DNA of 64,000 nt from Arthrobacter sp. SW1 (GCF_001766675.1 NZ_MJLT01000001.1:496001-560000); one strand, 5' to 3'. Counted from the stretch's first letter, positions 50,003-59,430 are shown. Notes: generated by a model from the sequence alone, not told the origin. Translations and numbers: made by a program.

Positions 50003-51838
50003 TTATTCGATGCCGGCCGCCATGAGCTGGGCACGCAGTTCGCGGCGTTCGCGCTGCTTTTCGGGATCCGGAAGCGGCACGGCGGCGAGCAGCCGCTGAG
50101 TGTAGGGTTCCTGCGGGTTGCGCAGGATCTGGTCCCGTGTTCCCTGTTCCACAATCCGGCCCCGCTGCATTACGCAGATGCGGTCGGCCAGGACATCCAC
50201 CACCGCGAGGTCGTGCGTCACGAACAGGCAGGCAAAACCAAGCTCCCGCTGCAGGTTCTGGAAGAGTTCCAGGACCTTGGCCTGCACCGATACGTCGAGT
50301 GCCGACGTCGGCTCATCGGCCACCATCAGCTTCGGCTGCAGGGACAGTGCCCGGGCGATGCCCACGCGCTGCTTCTGGCCGCCGGATAGCTCGTGCGGGT
50401 AGCGGTTGCGGTAGCCGCGGGGCAGTTCCACCTGGTCGAGGAGCTTCTCGATCCGGTTCTGCAGCTCCGCCCCCTTGGCGACGCCGGCCAGGAACATCGG
50501 CTCGCCGATGCTTTCTCCGATGGGCAGCCGCGGGTTCAGGGACGACGACGGGTCCTGGAATACCATGCCGATGTCCCGGCGGAGTTTGTGCAGCTGCTTG
50601 CCGTTGCGCTTGGCGGCCGAGATGTCCTGGCCGACCACGCGCATGGTGCCTGCCGCAACGGGAAGAAGTCCGACGGCGGCCCGGCCGATGGTGGTCTTGC
50701 CGGAGCCCGATTCCCCCACCAGGCCCAGCACCTCGCCGGGGTGGATCACCAGGTTGGCGCCCTCCACGGCACGGAAAGCCGGGACGCGGCCCTGCTTGGG
50801 ATACTCGATGGCGACATCCGTGAGCTCCAGGACCGGCTCGCCCTTGGGCTTGGCGGCTTCCTCGGCAGCAGCCTTGAGTGCTTCCTGGTTTTCGCGTTCG
50901 CGCCGCGCCAGCTCATCAGGGTCCACCGATTCGAGCTCCGTGTGCGTTGCGGCTGCCAACGCCGCGGTGACGTCAACATCGCCGCTGTCAGCGCCCTGGC
51001 CGAGGTGCGGCACGGCCGCCAGCAGGGCCTGGGTGTACTCATGCTGCGGGTTGCTGAAGATCTGCTGCGCGGTGCCGGTTTCCACGATCACGCCCTTGCG
51101 CATGACGGCGATGCGGTCCGCGAGGTCGGCCACCACGCCCATGTCGTGCGTGATCAGGATGATGGCGCTGTCCAGCTTGTTCCGCAGATGCCGCATGAGG
51201 TCCAGGATTTCGGCCTGGACCGTCACGTCGAGTGCCGTGGTTGGCTCGTCGGCAATGAGCAGTTTCGGATCACAGGACAGCGATTGGGCGATCATGGCGC
51301 GCTGCCGCTGGCCACCGGAAAGCTGGTGCGGATAGGACTTGAAAGCCTTCTCAGGGTCCGGGAGCTCCACGAGGTCCAGCATGTGCAAGGCACGTTTTTT
51401 CGCCTCGTCCGGCGAGATCTCGTTGTGCAGCCGGAGCGTTTCCACGATCTGCGCGCCCACGGTGTAGACCGGGTTGAGTGCGGTCATGGGTTCCTGGAAG
51501 ATCACCGCCACGTCCTTGCCACGCACCTCGCGGATCCGGGTGGCGTCCGGACCGATCAGCTCCTTGCCGGAGAGCTTCACGCTGCCACGGACCCTGCTGT
51601 TGCTGGGCAGCAGGCCGAGCAATGCCATGGAGCTTGCGCTCTTGCCCGAGCCGGACTCGCCGACGATTGCCAGGACCTCGCCGGCCCGCACCTCATAGTT
51701 CAGGCCGATGGCGGCCGGAACCCACTTCTTTTCGACGCCGAAGTCGACGCTGAGGTCCCGGACCTCCAGGACCGGGGTCCCGGGAGCGGTCTTGTCCGAT
51801 TCTGTTTCCAAGGGGATTGCCCCGGAGTTGTCAGTCAT
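50003..51838 (-). CDS. Oligopeptide ABC transporter fused ATP-binding protein (OppDF-like), cluster 2
   Basis: A 611-residue two-domain ATPase with GESGSGKS Walker A loops, signatures LSGGQRQRAMIAQSL and LSGGQKQRVGIARAL, and Walker B LLIADEPTTALDVT and [14 protein letters not shown]. The linker between domains is long (about 60 residues) and charged (ARRERENQEALKAAAEEAA). It resembles the cluster 1 fusion in layout. The gene lies beyond an oppositely oriented PH-domain gene, separated from its presumed permeases by 733 bases, and so must have its own promoter or depend on read-through. Confidence 0.93.
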   Translation of the reverse strand: MTDNSGAIPLETESDKTAPGTPVLEVRDLSVDFGVEKKWVPAAIGLNYEVRAGEVLAIVGESGSGKSASSMALLGLLPSNSRVRGSVKLSGKELIGPDATRIREVRGKDVAVIFQEPMTALNPVYTVGAQIVETLRLHNEISPDEAKKRALHMLDLVELPDPEKAFKSYPHQLSGGQRQRAMIAQSLSCDPKLLIADEPTTALDVTVQAEILDLMRHLRNKLDSAIILITHDMGVVADLADRIAVMRKGVIVETGTAQQIFSNPQHEYTQALLAAVPHLGQGADSGDVDVTAALAAATHTELESVDPDELARRERENQEALKAAAEEAAKPKGEPVLELTDVAIEYPKQGRVPAFRAVEGANLVIHPGEVLGLVGESGSGKTTIGRAAVGLLPVAAGTMRVVGQDISAAKRNGKQLHKLRRDIGMVFQDPSSSLNPRLPIGESIGEPMFLAGVAKGAELQNRIEKLLDQVELPRGYRNRYPHELSGGQKQRVGIARALSLQPKLMVADEPTSALDVSVQAKVLELFQNLQRELGFACLFVTHDLAVVDVLADRICVMQRGRIVEQGTRDQILRNPQEPYTQRLLAAVPLPDPEKQRERRELRAQLMAAGIE

Positions 51839-51921
51839 TGTTCTGGGTCTTTCCTTCCAGCCGGGACAGTGCGCCGCAGCGTGATTAGTGCAGCGGCCCG
51901 GAATCCTGAATCATTGGGGGC

Positions 51922-52551
51922 ATGAGCCGAGAGTCCCATGCCGGAAACGCCGAAATCTTCACAGCCCGCAGCAGCCGGGTATTCGCCGGAATCTGCTGGG
52001 CGACGGCGGCCATCGGCGTCGGCGTGACGCTCGCCTCCGCGGGGCCTGCCGGCCTGCCCGGCACGGCTCCCCTGCTGTTCATCGCGTACATGGGCTGGCT
52101 GCTCTTCTGGCGACCCGCCGTCGTCGTACGCGACAGCGGGGTGACGCTGGAGAATCCCTACCGCACCATCACGGTCCCGTGGGAGGCGCTCGCTACGGTG
52201 GACACCCGCTACGCACTGACCCTGGTCACCCCGCGTGGCAAGTACGCGGCGTGGGCCGCACCCGCTCCCGGCATCTGGGGCGGACGCAATGCCCGCCCCG
52301 AACACCTGAAGGGGCTGCCCGGCGGCAGCTATGGTCCCGGCCAGTCCGTTCGCCCGGGCGATCTCCGCAACACCGATTCCGGTGCGGCCGCGCTCATGGT
52401 CCGTTCCCGTTGGGAGCAGCTGGTGGAGACGGGCCGGATCGAAGCCGGACGGGCCGCCGAAACCCCGGTGGCTGTGGCGTTCGCCTGGCAGCACATCGCG
52501 CTCACCGTGGCCTTGGCGGCCGCGGGCTGCTGGGCGGTTTTCGCTCTGTAG
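51922..52551 (+). CDS. PH-domain membrane protein
   Basis: A 209-residue protein with two N-terminal membrane helices (about residues 20-38 and 46-64), then a bacterial PH-like beta domain (VVVRDSGVTLENPYRTITVPWEALATVDTRYALTLVTPRGKYAAWAAP). A final hydrophobic segment (IALTVALAAAGCWAVFAL) ends the chain. It is read against its neighbours, dividing the permeases of opp cluster 2 from their ATPase. The start is ATG 51922. The function is unknown. Confidence 0.75.
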   Translation: MSRESHAGNAEIFTARSSRVFAGICWATAAIGVGVTLASAGPAGLPGTAPLLFIAYMGWLLFWRPAVVVRDSGVTLENPYRTITVPWEALATVDTRYALTLVTPRGKYAAWAAPAPGIWGGRNARPEHLKGLPGGSYGPGQSVRPGDLRNTDSGAAALMVRSRWEQLVETGRIEAGRAAETPVAVAFAWQHIALTVALAAAGCWAVFAL

Positions 52552-52571
52552 GATCACTGCGCTTTTCAGGA

Positions 52572-53636
52572 TCACTGTGCCGTCTCGCTCGAATGGCGGG
52601 TGGTTTCCTGGGCCTTCTTCGCGCGGAATTTCTTCTGCCGCGGATCGAAGGCGTCACGGAGGCCGTCGCCGATGAAGTTGATGCTCAGGCAGATCGCCAC
52701 GATGAACAGGCCCGGGAACCAGAACAGCCACGGACGGGTGGAGAACGCTTCCTGGTTCTGCGAAATCAGCAGGCCCAAGGAGGTATCCGGCGACTTCACG
52801 CCGACGCCCAGGTAGCTGAGCGCCGTTTCGAGCAGGATCGCGGCGGACATCGTCAGGGTCACGTTGACGATCAGGACGCCGACGGCGTTGGGCAGGATGT
52901 GCTTGAAGATGATCCGGGCGTTGCTGGCACCGGAGATGCGGGCGGCATCCACGAACTCGCGTTCGCGCAGCGTGAGGAACTCGCCGCGGACCAGGCGGGC
53001 CAGGCCCACCCAGCTGACGAGGCCCAGGAAAATGCCCAGGACAACGACGCCGTTGCTCGCCGCGAAGGCGGAGAACCAGCCATCCGCATCCCGGCGGCTC
53101 GCCATCTGCGCCACCACCGCAGCAAGCAGCAATACCGGAATGATGATGATGACGTCGGTGAGGCGCATGAGGATGGCCTCGACCCAGCCGCGGAAGTATC
53201 CGGCCAGGCCGCCGACCACAGCGCCGATCAGGCCGGCAATGGCTCCGATGATGACCATGATGATGATGGACTGCTGGGCGCCGCGCATCGTCATCGCGAA
53301 CAGGTCGCGGCCCACGCGGTCCTGTCCGAAGGGGTGCTCGCCCCAGGCCAAGGGCCACAAGGATGCGGAGGGAACGCCGTCGTTGACCAGTGGCGTGATC
53401 TGTTCGTGGTTGTACTTCCACCAGCCCGGAATCCCGGCGAAGCCCACCGAAGTGAAGGCCACGATGAAAATCAGGGCGAAGGCGGCAAGGCCCACAAGGG
53501 CTCCGGTGTGGCCAAAGAAGCGTTTGCGGACAATCTGCCCTTGGCTGAGTCCTTGGAATTCGGGCTCCGTGCCCGGAACGGTTTCGTGCTGGGCCTGCTG
53601 GGCCAGGATGACTTCCTCTTGGGTTGGCTGGCTCAT
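52572..53636 (-). CDS. Oligopeptide ABC transporter permease, OppC/DppC-like, cluster 2
   Basis: A 354-residue permease with a soluble N-terminal region of about 40 residues and six membrane segments. The EAA loop is AARISGASNARIIFKHILPNAVGVL, and the C-terminal block DGLRDAFDPRQKKFR is standard. Its start overlaps the stop of the upstream permease (ATGA at 53636-53633). It stops 21 bases from the divergently oriented PH-domain gene end. Confidence 0.92.
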   Translation of the reverse strand: MSQPTQEEVILAQQAQHETVPGTEPEFQGLSQGQIVRKRFFGHTGALVGLAAFALIFIVAFTSVGFAGIPGWWKYNHEQITPLVNDGVPSASLWPLAWGEHPFGQDRVGRDLFAMTMRGAQQSIIIMVIIGAIAGLIGAVVGGLAGYFRGWVEAILMRLTDVIIIIPVLLLAAVVAQMASRRDADGWFSAFAASNGVVVLGIFLGLVSWVGLARLVRGEFLTLREREFVDAARISGASNARIIFKHILPNAVGVLIVNVTLTMSAAILLETALSYLGVGVKSPDTSLGLLISQNQEAFSTRPWLFWFPGLFIVAICLSINFIGDGLRDAFDPRQKKFRAKKAQETTRHSSETAQ

Positions 53637-55174
53637 GCTTTGATCCTTACGCGCGGGTCGAGTGCGGAGTACGCGAGGTCCGCAATCAGGTTGAACACCA
53701 TGGCCGTGACGGCGACACAGAGGAAGACGCCCATCACGGGGTTGGGGTCGACATGGGTGATGCCGTCCAGGAACAGGAAGCCCATTCCCCGCACCGAGAA
53801 CACTGTCTCGGTGATGACGGCGCCGCCGATGAGCGCGCCGATGTCGAAGGCCACAATGGTGGCCAGCGGAATGAGCGCGTTGCGGAAGGCGTGTCCCATG
53901 ACCACGGACCGTTCCGACAGGCCCTTGGCACGGGCGGTGCGGATGTAGTCCATGTTCATGATTTCCAACATTGAGGAGCGCGTGAACCGGGTGTAGCTGG
54001 CCAAGGAAACAAGGATCAAGGCAATGGTCGGCAGGATCAGGTGCGTGAAGGTGTCAATGCTCAGGATCCAGTAATCGCCCTGCAGGTTGGGGGTGCCGGC
54101 GCCGATGGTTGCGATGGGCCGGCCGCGCACGCGGCTGTTGCTGACGTATGCCGGCCATGCCTGCATGAAACGGTCCAGCGCCACCAGCCCGCCCATCAGG
54201 AACGCGGTGATGCCCGCTGCGCGCATCGACTGGCCGCGGTCGTAACCGCCCATGAGGTAGCCGACTCCGACGCCGATCAGCACCGTGGCGACCGCCAGCA
54301 GGAAGATCATCAGGCCGGTGGCCTGGTCAAGAAGCGGCTGCACGGCGAAGTACGCGATCAGCCCCAGGCCGACAACGATCAGGGACGATTGCAGTGCCTT
54401 GCGGTTTTTCAGGCCCGAGACCAGCGTGGTCACCGCGAATGCCATGCCTACGCCGGCAATTCCAATGACCACCGGGCCGAGGCCGGGGTTCTTGAACCAA
54501 AGAGTGGCAGAGAAGTAGATCATCACGGCGGTGACCGCTACGAACACGGCACCACCGGAAATGAGGCGCCGTTTGATCCCGCCACCGGCAGCGACGGCCA
54601 CCACGATGCCGAGCACGGCTGCCGTGCCCAAGGAAACAGGAAGCGGTATGACGGGGTTCCGCAGGAAGTTGTTGAAGCCGATGGCCCCGAATTCCTTCAG
54701 CAACACGGCCACCCAGAAGATGGGCAGCGAGAAGAAGAGGAAGGCCATGAAGGTGACGCCGTAGTCCAGCGCACTGTACTGGCGCAGGGCGGTGACGACG
54801 CCCAAGGTGATGCCGATCAGGATGGCGAGGACGGTTGCGCCGGTGACCAGGGTCAGGGTCTGGACCAGGGCAATGCCCAGCGCCTCGGTGATGGGCTGGC
54901 CTGTGATGCTCTTGCCGAGGTCACAGGTACCGGCGAAGGGGACGAGGCATTGGGCTGCCCCTCCCAGCCATTTGAAGTAGCGCAGCGGTGCGGGGGTATC
55001 CAAATCGAGCAACTGGCTGCGCGCATCCATGAGTTGCTGCCTGTTCGGGGCATTGCTTGCACGGAGATCTTCCAGCGGATCGCCTGACGACGCTGTCAGG
55101 AGATACACCAGGAACGATGCTCCGAGAAGAATAAGGGCGGCGGTTGCCAATCGCCTGACGACATAGCTCAGCAT
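53633..55174 (-). CDS. Oligopeptide ABC transporter permease, OppB/DppB-like with extra membrane segment block, cluster 2
   Basis: A 513-residue protein, about 200 residues longer than a usual OppB. The N-terminus (YVVRRLATAALILLGASFLVYLL) and the C-terminal core from HLILPTIALILVSLASYTRFTR (about residue 378) through TARAKGLSERSVVMGHAFRNALIPLATI are standard. Residues about 175-345 are an insertion containing some four to five hydrophobic segments, including IKRRLISGGAVFVAVTAVMIYF and GYLMGGYDRGQSMRAAG. It sits between the usual third and fourth helices. The reading frame is intact. It may add a domain facing the membrane or binding protein. Confidence 0.88.
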   Translation of the reverse strand: MLSYVVRRLATAALILLGASFLVYLLTASSGDPLEDLRASNAPNRQQLMDARSQLLDLDTPAPLRYFKWLGGAAQCLVPFAGTCDLGKSITGQPITEALGIALVQTLTLVTGATVLAILIGITLGVVTALRQYSALDYGVTFMAFLFFSLPIFWVAVLLKEFGAIGFNNFLRNPVIPLPVSLGTAAVLGIVVAVAAGGGIKRRLISGGAVFVAVTAVMIYFSATLWFKNPGLGPVVIGIAGVGMAFAVTTLVSGLKNRKALQSSLIVVGLGLIAYFAVQPLLDQATGLMIFLLAVATVLIGVGVGYLMGGYDRGQSMRAAGITAFLMGGLVALDRFMQAWPAYVSNSRVRGRPIATIGAGTPNLQGDYWILSIDTFTHLILPTIALILVSLASYTRFTRSSMLEIMNMDYIRTARAKGLSERSVVMGHAFRNALIPLATIVAFDIGALIGGAVITETVFSVRGMGFLFLDGITHVDPNPVMGVFLCVAVTAMVFNLIADLAYSALDPRVRIKA

Positions 55175-55277
55175 TTTGTGTACGAACCTCGATATCCGGC
55201 CCGGGGTTGCCCCTGGCCTGGTGCAGTCCCCGGTTCACCTGTTTGTGGTGGTGCCGCCGGTGCGCTGCTGTGCTTGG

Positions 55278-55320
55278 CAGAAGGCGCCGGGACCATGGTT
55301 CCCGGTCCCGGCGCCTTCTG
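55278..55320 (-). terminator. Intercistronic hairpin between binding protein and permease, cluster 2
   Basis: A perfect 17-bp stem, CAGAAGGCGCCGGGACC with its complement, and a 9-base loop. It lies 24 bases after the binding-protein stop, inside the operon. With no T-tract it may act as a partial terminator or as an mRNA-end stabiliser. Confidence 0.75.
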
Positions 55321-55343
55321 CATATGGATTCCTAAGGAAGGGC

Positions 55344-57122
55344 CTACTTACGTGCCCAATCCCATACGTTCCACCAGACACCGGTCTGGTTCGGCATGGC
55401 AGTCACACCGGTGATGGCATCGGAGTATGCCTTCACGTCGGGAGACTGGAACAGGGGCAGACCGTAGCTGGATGCCCAGATCTTCTGGTCGATCTTGATC
55501 TGGAGCTCGTCCTGCTTTGCCTTGTCCGTGGAAACGATCAGTTCGTCCATCAGCTTGTCGGCCTCGGGGTCCGAGAAACCGTTGAAGTTGGAGCCCGCGC
55601 CGGTCTTGAAGATCTGCGGGGTACCGGTCACGCCGACGCCCGAGTTGATCCAGCCGAAGATGGTGGCGTCGTAGCTGCCGTTGCCGAGGGCGTCGGACCA
55701 GTCAGCCTTGCCGAGGCCGCCGTCAACGATCTTGAAGCCGGCCTTGGTGGCGGATTCGCGGATCAGCGAGAAGGCGTCAACACGGTTCGGGTTGTCCTTG
55801 TTGTACATGATGCGGATGGTCGGAGTCTTGCCGGCAAGGAGCTGCTTGGCCTTGTCGATGTTGACTTCCTGGTACTCGGAAGAACCGTTGTTCTTGACCG
55901 ATTCGGCGTATGCAGCCTGCGCCGGAACGAAGAGCTGCGAATCCAGCGGGGTTGCCTCGGGATCGATCTTCTTGACGATCTTGTCCACGATGTCCTTGCG
56001 CGGAACGGAGAGCATGAACGCCGTGCGGACATCCTTGTCGGCGAAAGGTCCGGAGTAGTTCAGGTCGAGGTGGTCGTAGGACAGCTGCTTGCCCTGCAGC
56101 AGTTCAACGCCTTCGAGGGCCTTGATCTGTTCGACCGTGTCGGCGGAAGCCTGCGGGTTGATGATGTCGACTTCGCCGTTCTTCAGGGCCTGAACCTGCG
56201 CGGGAGCGCCACCGATGATGCGGACCACGATTTCGTCGATGTGCGGCGTGGGGCCCCAGTTGTAGTCCTTGTTCCGGACGAGGGTCAGCGACTGCTCGGG
56301 AACGATGGCCTTCACGATGAAGGGGCCGTTGGACAGGTACATCGACGGATCGGACGGGAGCGTCTTGGTGTCAAAGCCCGTGCTCCAGAAATCGGCGACC
56401 TTCTTCAGCTGGGCGTTGACCGGCTTCGGAGCGTCCGGATCGCCGCGCTTGACGCTCTTGAAGAGGTCGACCAGCGCCTGGGCGTCCTTCAGGCCGGCTT
56501 TCTGGGCGAGGACGTGGGCCGGGATATCGATGCCGCCGTTGCCGGCGAAGCCAAGAGCCAGTTCCCAGTCGGCGAACGGCTTGGAGTACTTCAGGGTGAT
56601 GCTGCGGTTGTCATCCCCGATTTCCGGGAAGTCCGTCAGGTTCAGCCCGGAGGTGTCTGCGGCAGTGAGGAAGTAGGTGGTACCGGTCTTCTTCTCCGCG
56701 TTTGCGTCGTCGTAGTACGCGGAACCGGATGCCCAGGTCAGGAGGAGGTCGGCAGCGCTGACCGGTGTACCGTCAGACCACTTGACGCCCTCGTTGATGG
56801 TGTATTTGACCGTCAACGGGTTGTCCGAAACCTTTTCGATCTTGCCGAACTTCTCATTCCTGACGATGTTCATCTTGTCGTCGATGTAGATGAAGTTCGA
56901 GTGGGTGGCGTACCCGATGTGACCGTTGACGTCGGAGTTGCCGTCCGCCGTTCCGGAGTTGAAGCTGCTGAAACCGTTGGTCTCTGCGACGCCGATGGTT
57001 CCGCCTTCTTGAGCCCCGCCCGATGTCGGGCTGGGGCTGCCGGTGTTACCGGCGCAGGCGCTAAGTGCGAGCGTGGCGATTGCCAAGACACCCACGGCTT
57101 TCGAAATACGTCCGAAACGCAT
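55344..57122 (-). CDS. Oligopeptide-binding lipoprotein, cluster 2
   Basis: A 592-residue SBP5-family lipoprotein. The lipobox LSAC is at about residues 19-22, followed by a Gly/Ser/Thr-rich linker. It has the family blocks VKWSDGTPVSAADLLLTW, SNGPFIVKAIVPEQSLTLVRN, RTAFMLSVPRKDIVDKI and GSNFNGFSDPEADKLMDELI. It is not closely similar to the cluster 1 protein by eye and probably has a different specificity. It heads cluster 2. The ATG is preceded by GAGGCGG. Confidence 0.92.
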   Translation of the reverse strand: MRFGRISKAVGVLAIATLALSACAGNTGSPSPTSGGAQEGGTIGVAETNGFSSFNSGTADGNSDVNGHIGYATHSNFIYIDDKMNIVRNEKFGKIEKVSDNPLTVKYTINEGVKWSDGTPVSAADLLLTWASGSAYYDDANAEKKTGTTYFLTAADTSGLNLTDFPEIGDDNRSITLKYSKPFADWELALGFAGNGGIDIPAHVLAQKAGLKDAQALVDLFKSVKRGDPDAPKPVNAQLKKVADFWSTGFDTKTLPSDPSMYLSNGPFIVKAIVPEQSLTLVRNKDYNWGPTPHIDEIVVRIIGGAPAQVQALKNGEVDIINPQASADTVEQIKALEGVELLQGKQLSYDHLDLNYSGPFADKDVRTAFMLSVPRKDIVDKIVKKIDPEATPLDSQLFVPAQAAYAESVKNNGSSEYQEVNIDKAKQLLAGKTPTIRIMYNKDNPNRVDAFSLIRESATKAGFKIVDGGLGKADWSDALGNGSYDATIFGWINSGVGVTGTPQIFKTGAGSNFNGFSDPEADKLMDELIVSTDKAKQDELQIKIDQKIWASSYGLPLFQSPDVKAYSDAITGVTAMPNQTGVWWNVWDWARK

Positions 57123-57442
57123 TCCGCCTCCTCGTTATTAGTGTGGAAAGCCGGCGTTGTTGACCCCGGCGGACGGTCCAAAGCACAGAGATCAGCTGTG
57201 TCCCGTCTCACATGCTCAGTAGCCTAGTCTTCGGTGCGGGGCTTTGGAATGAAAGAACCCTCTCAGAACCCGATGGTTATCGAACTGCAACAGTTGCTTC
57301 ATTTCTGGTTCACCCGGGCCAACACTTCGACATACGCGGTCACGCTTGGCACAGAAGTTAAGGCAAGCCTTGCCTCAGCTCCAGCTACACTGATACGACT
57401 GGTGGGAATACGCATCAGTTTTCTTACGTAATTAGGGAATCA
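57123..57442. other. 320-base divergent region, opp cluster 2 to siderophore-interacting protein
   Basis: No gene is supported. The left part is promoter space for the opp cluster 2 binding protein. The right part holds the iron box (separate entry) and an AT-rich TTTTCTTACGTAATTAG stretch before the GTG at 57443. An inverted repeat CACAG-N7-CTGTG occurs at 57184-57200. Confidence 0.5.
57358..57377. promoter_or_regulatory. DtxR/IdeR-type iron box
   Basis: The core AGGCAAGCCTTGCCT (57361-57375) is a perfect palindrome, and the 19-mer matches the TTAGGTTAGSCTAACCTAA consensus at about 13 positions. It lies 66 bases before the siderophore-interacting protein gene, where an iron-dependent repressor would be expected. 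Confidence 0.7.
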
Positions 57443-58474
57443 GTGAGCCTCAGCATCGAAGTCCCCACGCGAGCCGCAACCCGCGAGCGTTCGCGGTTTG
57501 CCCAGGACCGCCCCTTCGAGCTCACTGTCACCCGGTTTGCCCAGCTCTCCCCGCACATGCGGCGGATCACCTTCACCGGTCCCCGGATCAAGGAACTCGC
57601 CACCGACAGCGGCGCCACCTGGGACATGCGGATCAAGCTCTTCTTCCCTGCCGCAGGCTGCAGCCTCCCTTCCGCTGAGTCGCTCACCAGCCACCCCTCC
57701 GGGTCCTGGCGGGAGGCCTGGCTCTCGGTGCCGGAAACCGAGCGCGCCGAACAGCGCAGCTACACAGTCCGCCATGCGCGTTTGGACGGCGAACACCCGG
57801 AAATCGATGTCGATTTCGTCCTGCACCCTGGCGGTCCCCAGGGGCCGGCAGCCCGCTGGGCGCAGGAGATCCAGGCTGGCGACCCCGCCCTGATGATCGG
57901 TCCAGGCAGCAACCCTGCCGGGCAAGCAGGACGAATCGAATTTTCCCCGGGCCCGGCCCGCCACATCCTCCTGGCCGGTGATGAAACAGCGCTTCCCGCG
58001 ATCGCCGGAATCCTCCGGGACCTGCCGGCCGGCGCCACCGTCGACGCCATGGTGGAGGTACCGTCGACGGCGGATGTCCAGCAACTCTCCGGCCCACCGG
58101 GGGCGCGGATCACCTGGCTCCCCCGTGACGGCAAGCCGCACGGCGAACCGCTCCGGGACGCGGTCAGCCGCGCCGTGCCGGAACCGTGGTGCGCTCCGGG
58201 ACCGAACGTCGTCGAGCGCGTCCTGGCGGCGGGAGAACCGCTGGAAGCCGGCCCCGCCCGGGAAATCCTGTGGGACACCCCGCAGTACCGCCGCCTGTAC
58301 AGCGACGCGCTGCCGGAGACTCCGGACGAGACCGGCGCCTCCTTCTACGCATGGGTGGCCGGCGAATCGGGCATGGTTGCCGGCATCCGCCGCTACCTTG
58401 TGCGTGAGTGCGGGCTCAACCGCGAGCAGGTGGCTTTCATGGGCTATTGGAAGCGGAACGCACCGCAGCGCTGA
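57443..58474 (+). CDS. Siderophore-interacting protein (ferric-siderophore reductase, ViuB-like)
   Basis: Reduces imported ferric siderophores with NAD(P)H through FAD, releasing iron. The 343-residue protein has a beta-barrel FAD domain with RSYTVRHARLDGEHPEIDVDFVLH, whose RxYT block binds FAD. A C-terminal NAD(P)-binding region (ILLAGDETALPAIAGILRDLPAG, and FYAWVAGESGMVAGIRRYL) follows. The GTG start at 57443 lacks a strong ribosome site. The iron box upstream supports derepression under iron limitation. No siderophore transporter is adjacent. Confidence 0.92.
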   Translation: MSLSIEVPTRAATRERSRFAQDRPFELTVTRFAQLSPHMRRITFTGPRIKELATDSGATWDMRIKLFFPAAGCSLPSAESLTSHPSGSWREAWLSVPETERAEQRSYTVRHARLDGEHPEIDVDFVLHPGGPQGPAARWAQEIQAGDPALMIGPGSNPAGQAGRIEFSPGPARHILLAGDETALPAIAGILRDLPAGATVDAMVEVPSTADVQQLSGPPGARITWLPRDGKPHGEPLRDAVSRAVPEPWCAPGPNVVERVLAAGEPLEAGPAREILWDTPQYRRLYSDALPETPDETGASFYAWVAGESGMVAGIRRYLVRECGLNREQVAFMGYWKRNAPQR

Positions 58475-58481
58475 TTCGGCG

Positions 58482-59336
58482 TTAGCGCCCCAGTACCGGG
58501 TGCAGGTGCTCGCTCTCAATGGCGACCCGGGCCTGGTCCGCTGCCGCTTTGAGCGCGTCATGGACCGGAGTCCCGCGCAGAGCGGCGGCCAGGAAACCCG
58601 CCATGAACGCGTCACCGGCCCCGTTCGTGTCAACGACTTTGGCAGGCACCGCGGCAACTTCGTGGCGGGTGCCGTCGGCTTCCAACGCAATGGCACCTTC
58701 CGCCCCACGGGTGCACACGGCCAGGCGCGGGCCGCGGTCGATGCAGGAACGCATGAGCATCCAGGGGTCTTCTGCGCGGTCATCGTTCATGAACACCGCG
58801 TCCGCCGCGCGCACGAACGGCTCATGGAAGGCCGACGCACCGTCGTAGTCGTGCAGGTCGATCCACAGCGGCGCGTGCGCCGCTGGCAGTTCCTCGAGGA
58901 CACGCAGGCCCAGTTCGCTGAGGTCGATCACGGCCGCATCTGCCCCGGTAGCGGCTGCCACGGCAGCCTCCACAGCTTCGGCGGCCGGCGTGGAAGGAAC
59001 CGAGACATATAAGGAAACCCGGCCGCCGTCGTCGGTCATGAGGTTGACGTGCCGCTCCGTCTGTTCGCTGGCGACCGCTTCGACCCTGATCCCGCCGGCG
59101 ATGAGGGCAGTACGGAGGCGCGCGCCGTCGTCGTCGTTTCCGAGCGGTGTCCACAGCTGGACATCGGCCCCGAGATCCGCCAGGTGGAGCGCCTTGCCCG
59201 CGGATGTCCCGCCGATGGTGTGCCACGCGCGGCGGGCGAACTGCATGTGCGGAACGGGCTCAGGAAGATGGTCGAGGACAATCAGGTGGTTCCACGCGGC
59301 AGGACCGCAGACGACTACGCGGGGAGATTCAGGCAT
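58482..59336 (-). CDS. PfkB-family carbohydrate kinase
   Basis: A 284-residue kinase. The N-terminal block holds AWNHLIVLDHLPEP, GGTSAGKALHLADLGADVQLW and GNDDDG. The C-terminal signature DTNGAGDAFMAGFLAAAL carries the catalytic Asp and the anion hole. It is somewhat short for the ribokinase type. The substrate is a sugar or nucleoside; no transport or sugar-catabolic neighbour narrows it. The ATG at 59336 is chosen because it begins the first strand (MPESPRVVVCGPAAW); longer frames into the divergent gene are unlikely. Confidence 0.88.
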   Translation of the reverse strand: MPESPRVVVCGPAAWNHLIVLDHLPEPVPHMQFARRAWHTIGGTSAGKALHLADLGADVQLWTPLGNDDDGARLRTALIAGGIRVEAVASEQTERHVNLMTDDGGRVSLYVSVPSTPAAEAVEAAVAAATGADAAVIDLSELGLRVLEELPAAHAPLWIDLHDYDGASAFHEPFVRAADAVFMNDDRAEDPWMLMRSCIDRGPRLAVCTRGAEGAIALEADGTRHEVAAVPAKVVDTNGAGDAFMAGFLAAALRGTPVHDALKAAADQARVAIESEHLHPVLGR

Positions 59337-59430
59337 GGTCCCATCCAACACCGCCGAGGCGGGCCCGGCGCTGAGTGACACCCCGAAGCTCATGCCAGGC
59401 GGAGCGCGGTGCATCCGTGAGAATAGCGCC

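Noticed and set aside
50003..51838. Frameshift or gene fusion artefact in the 611- and 566-residue ABC ATPases
   Set aside because: Both are continuous frames with two full ATPase domains; fused OppDF proteins are normal in actinobacteria.
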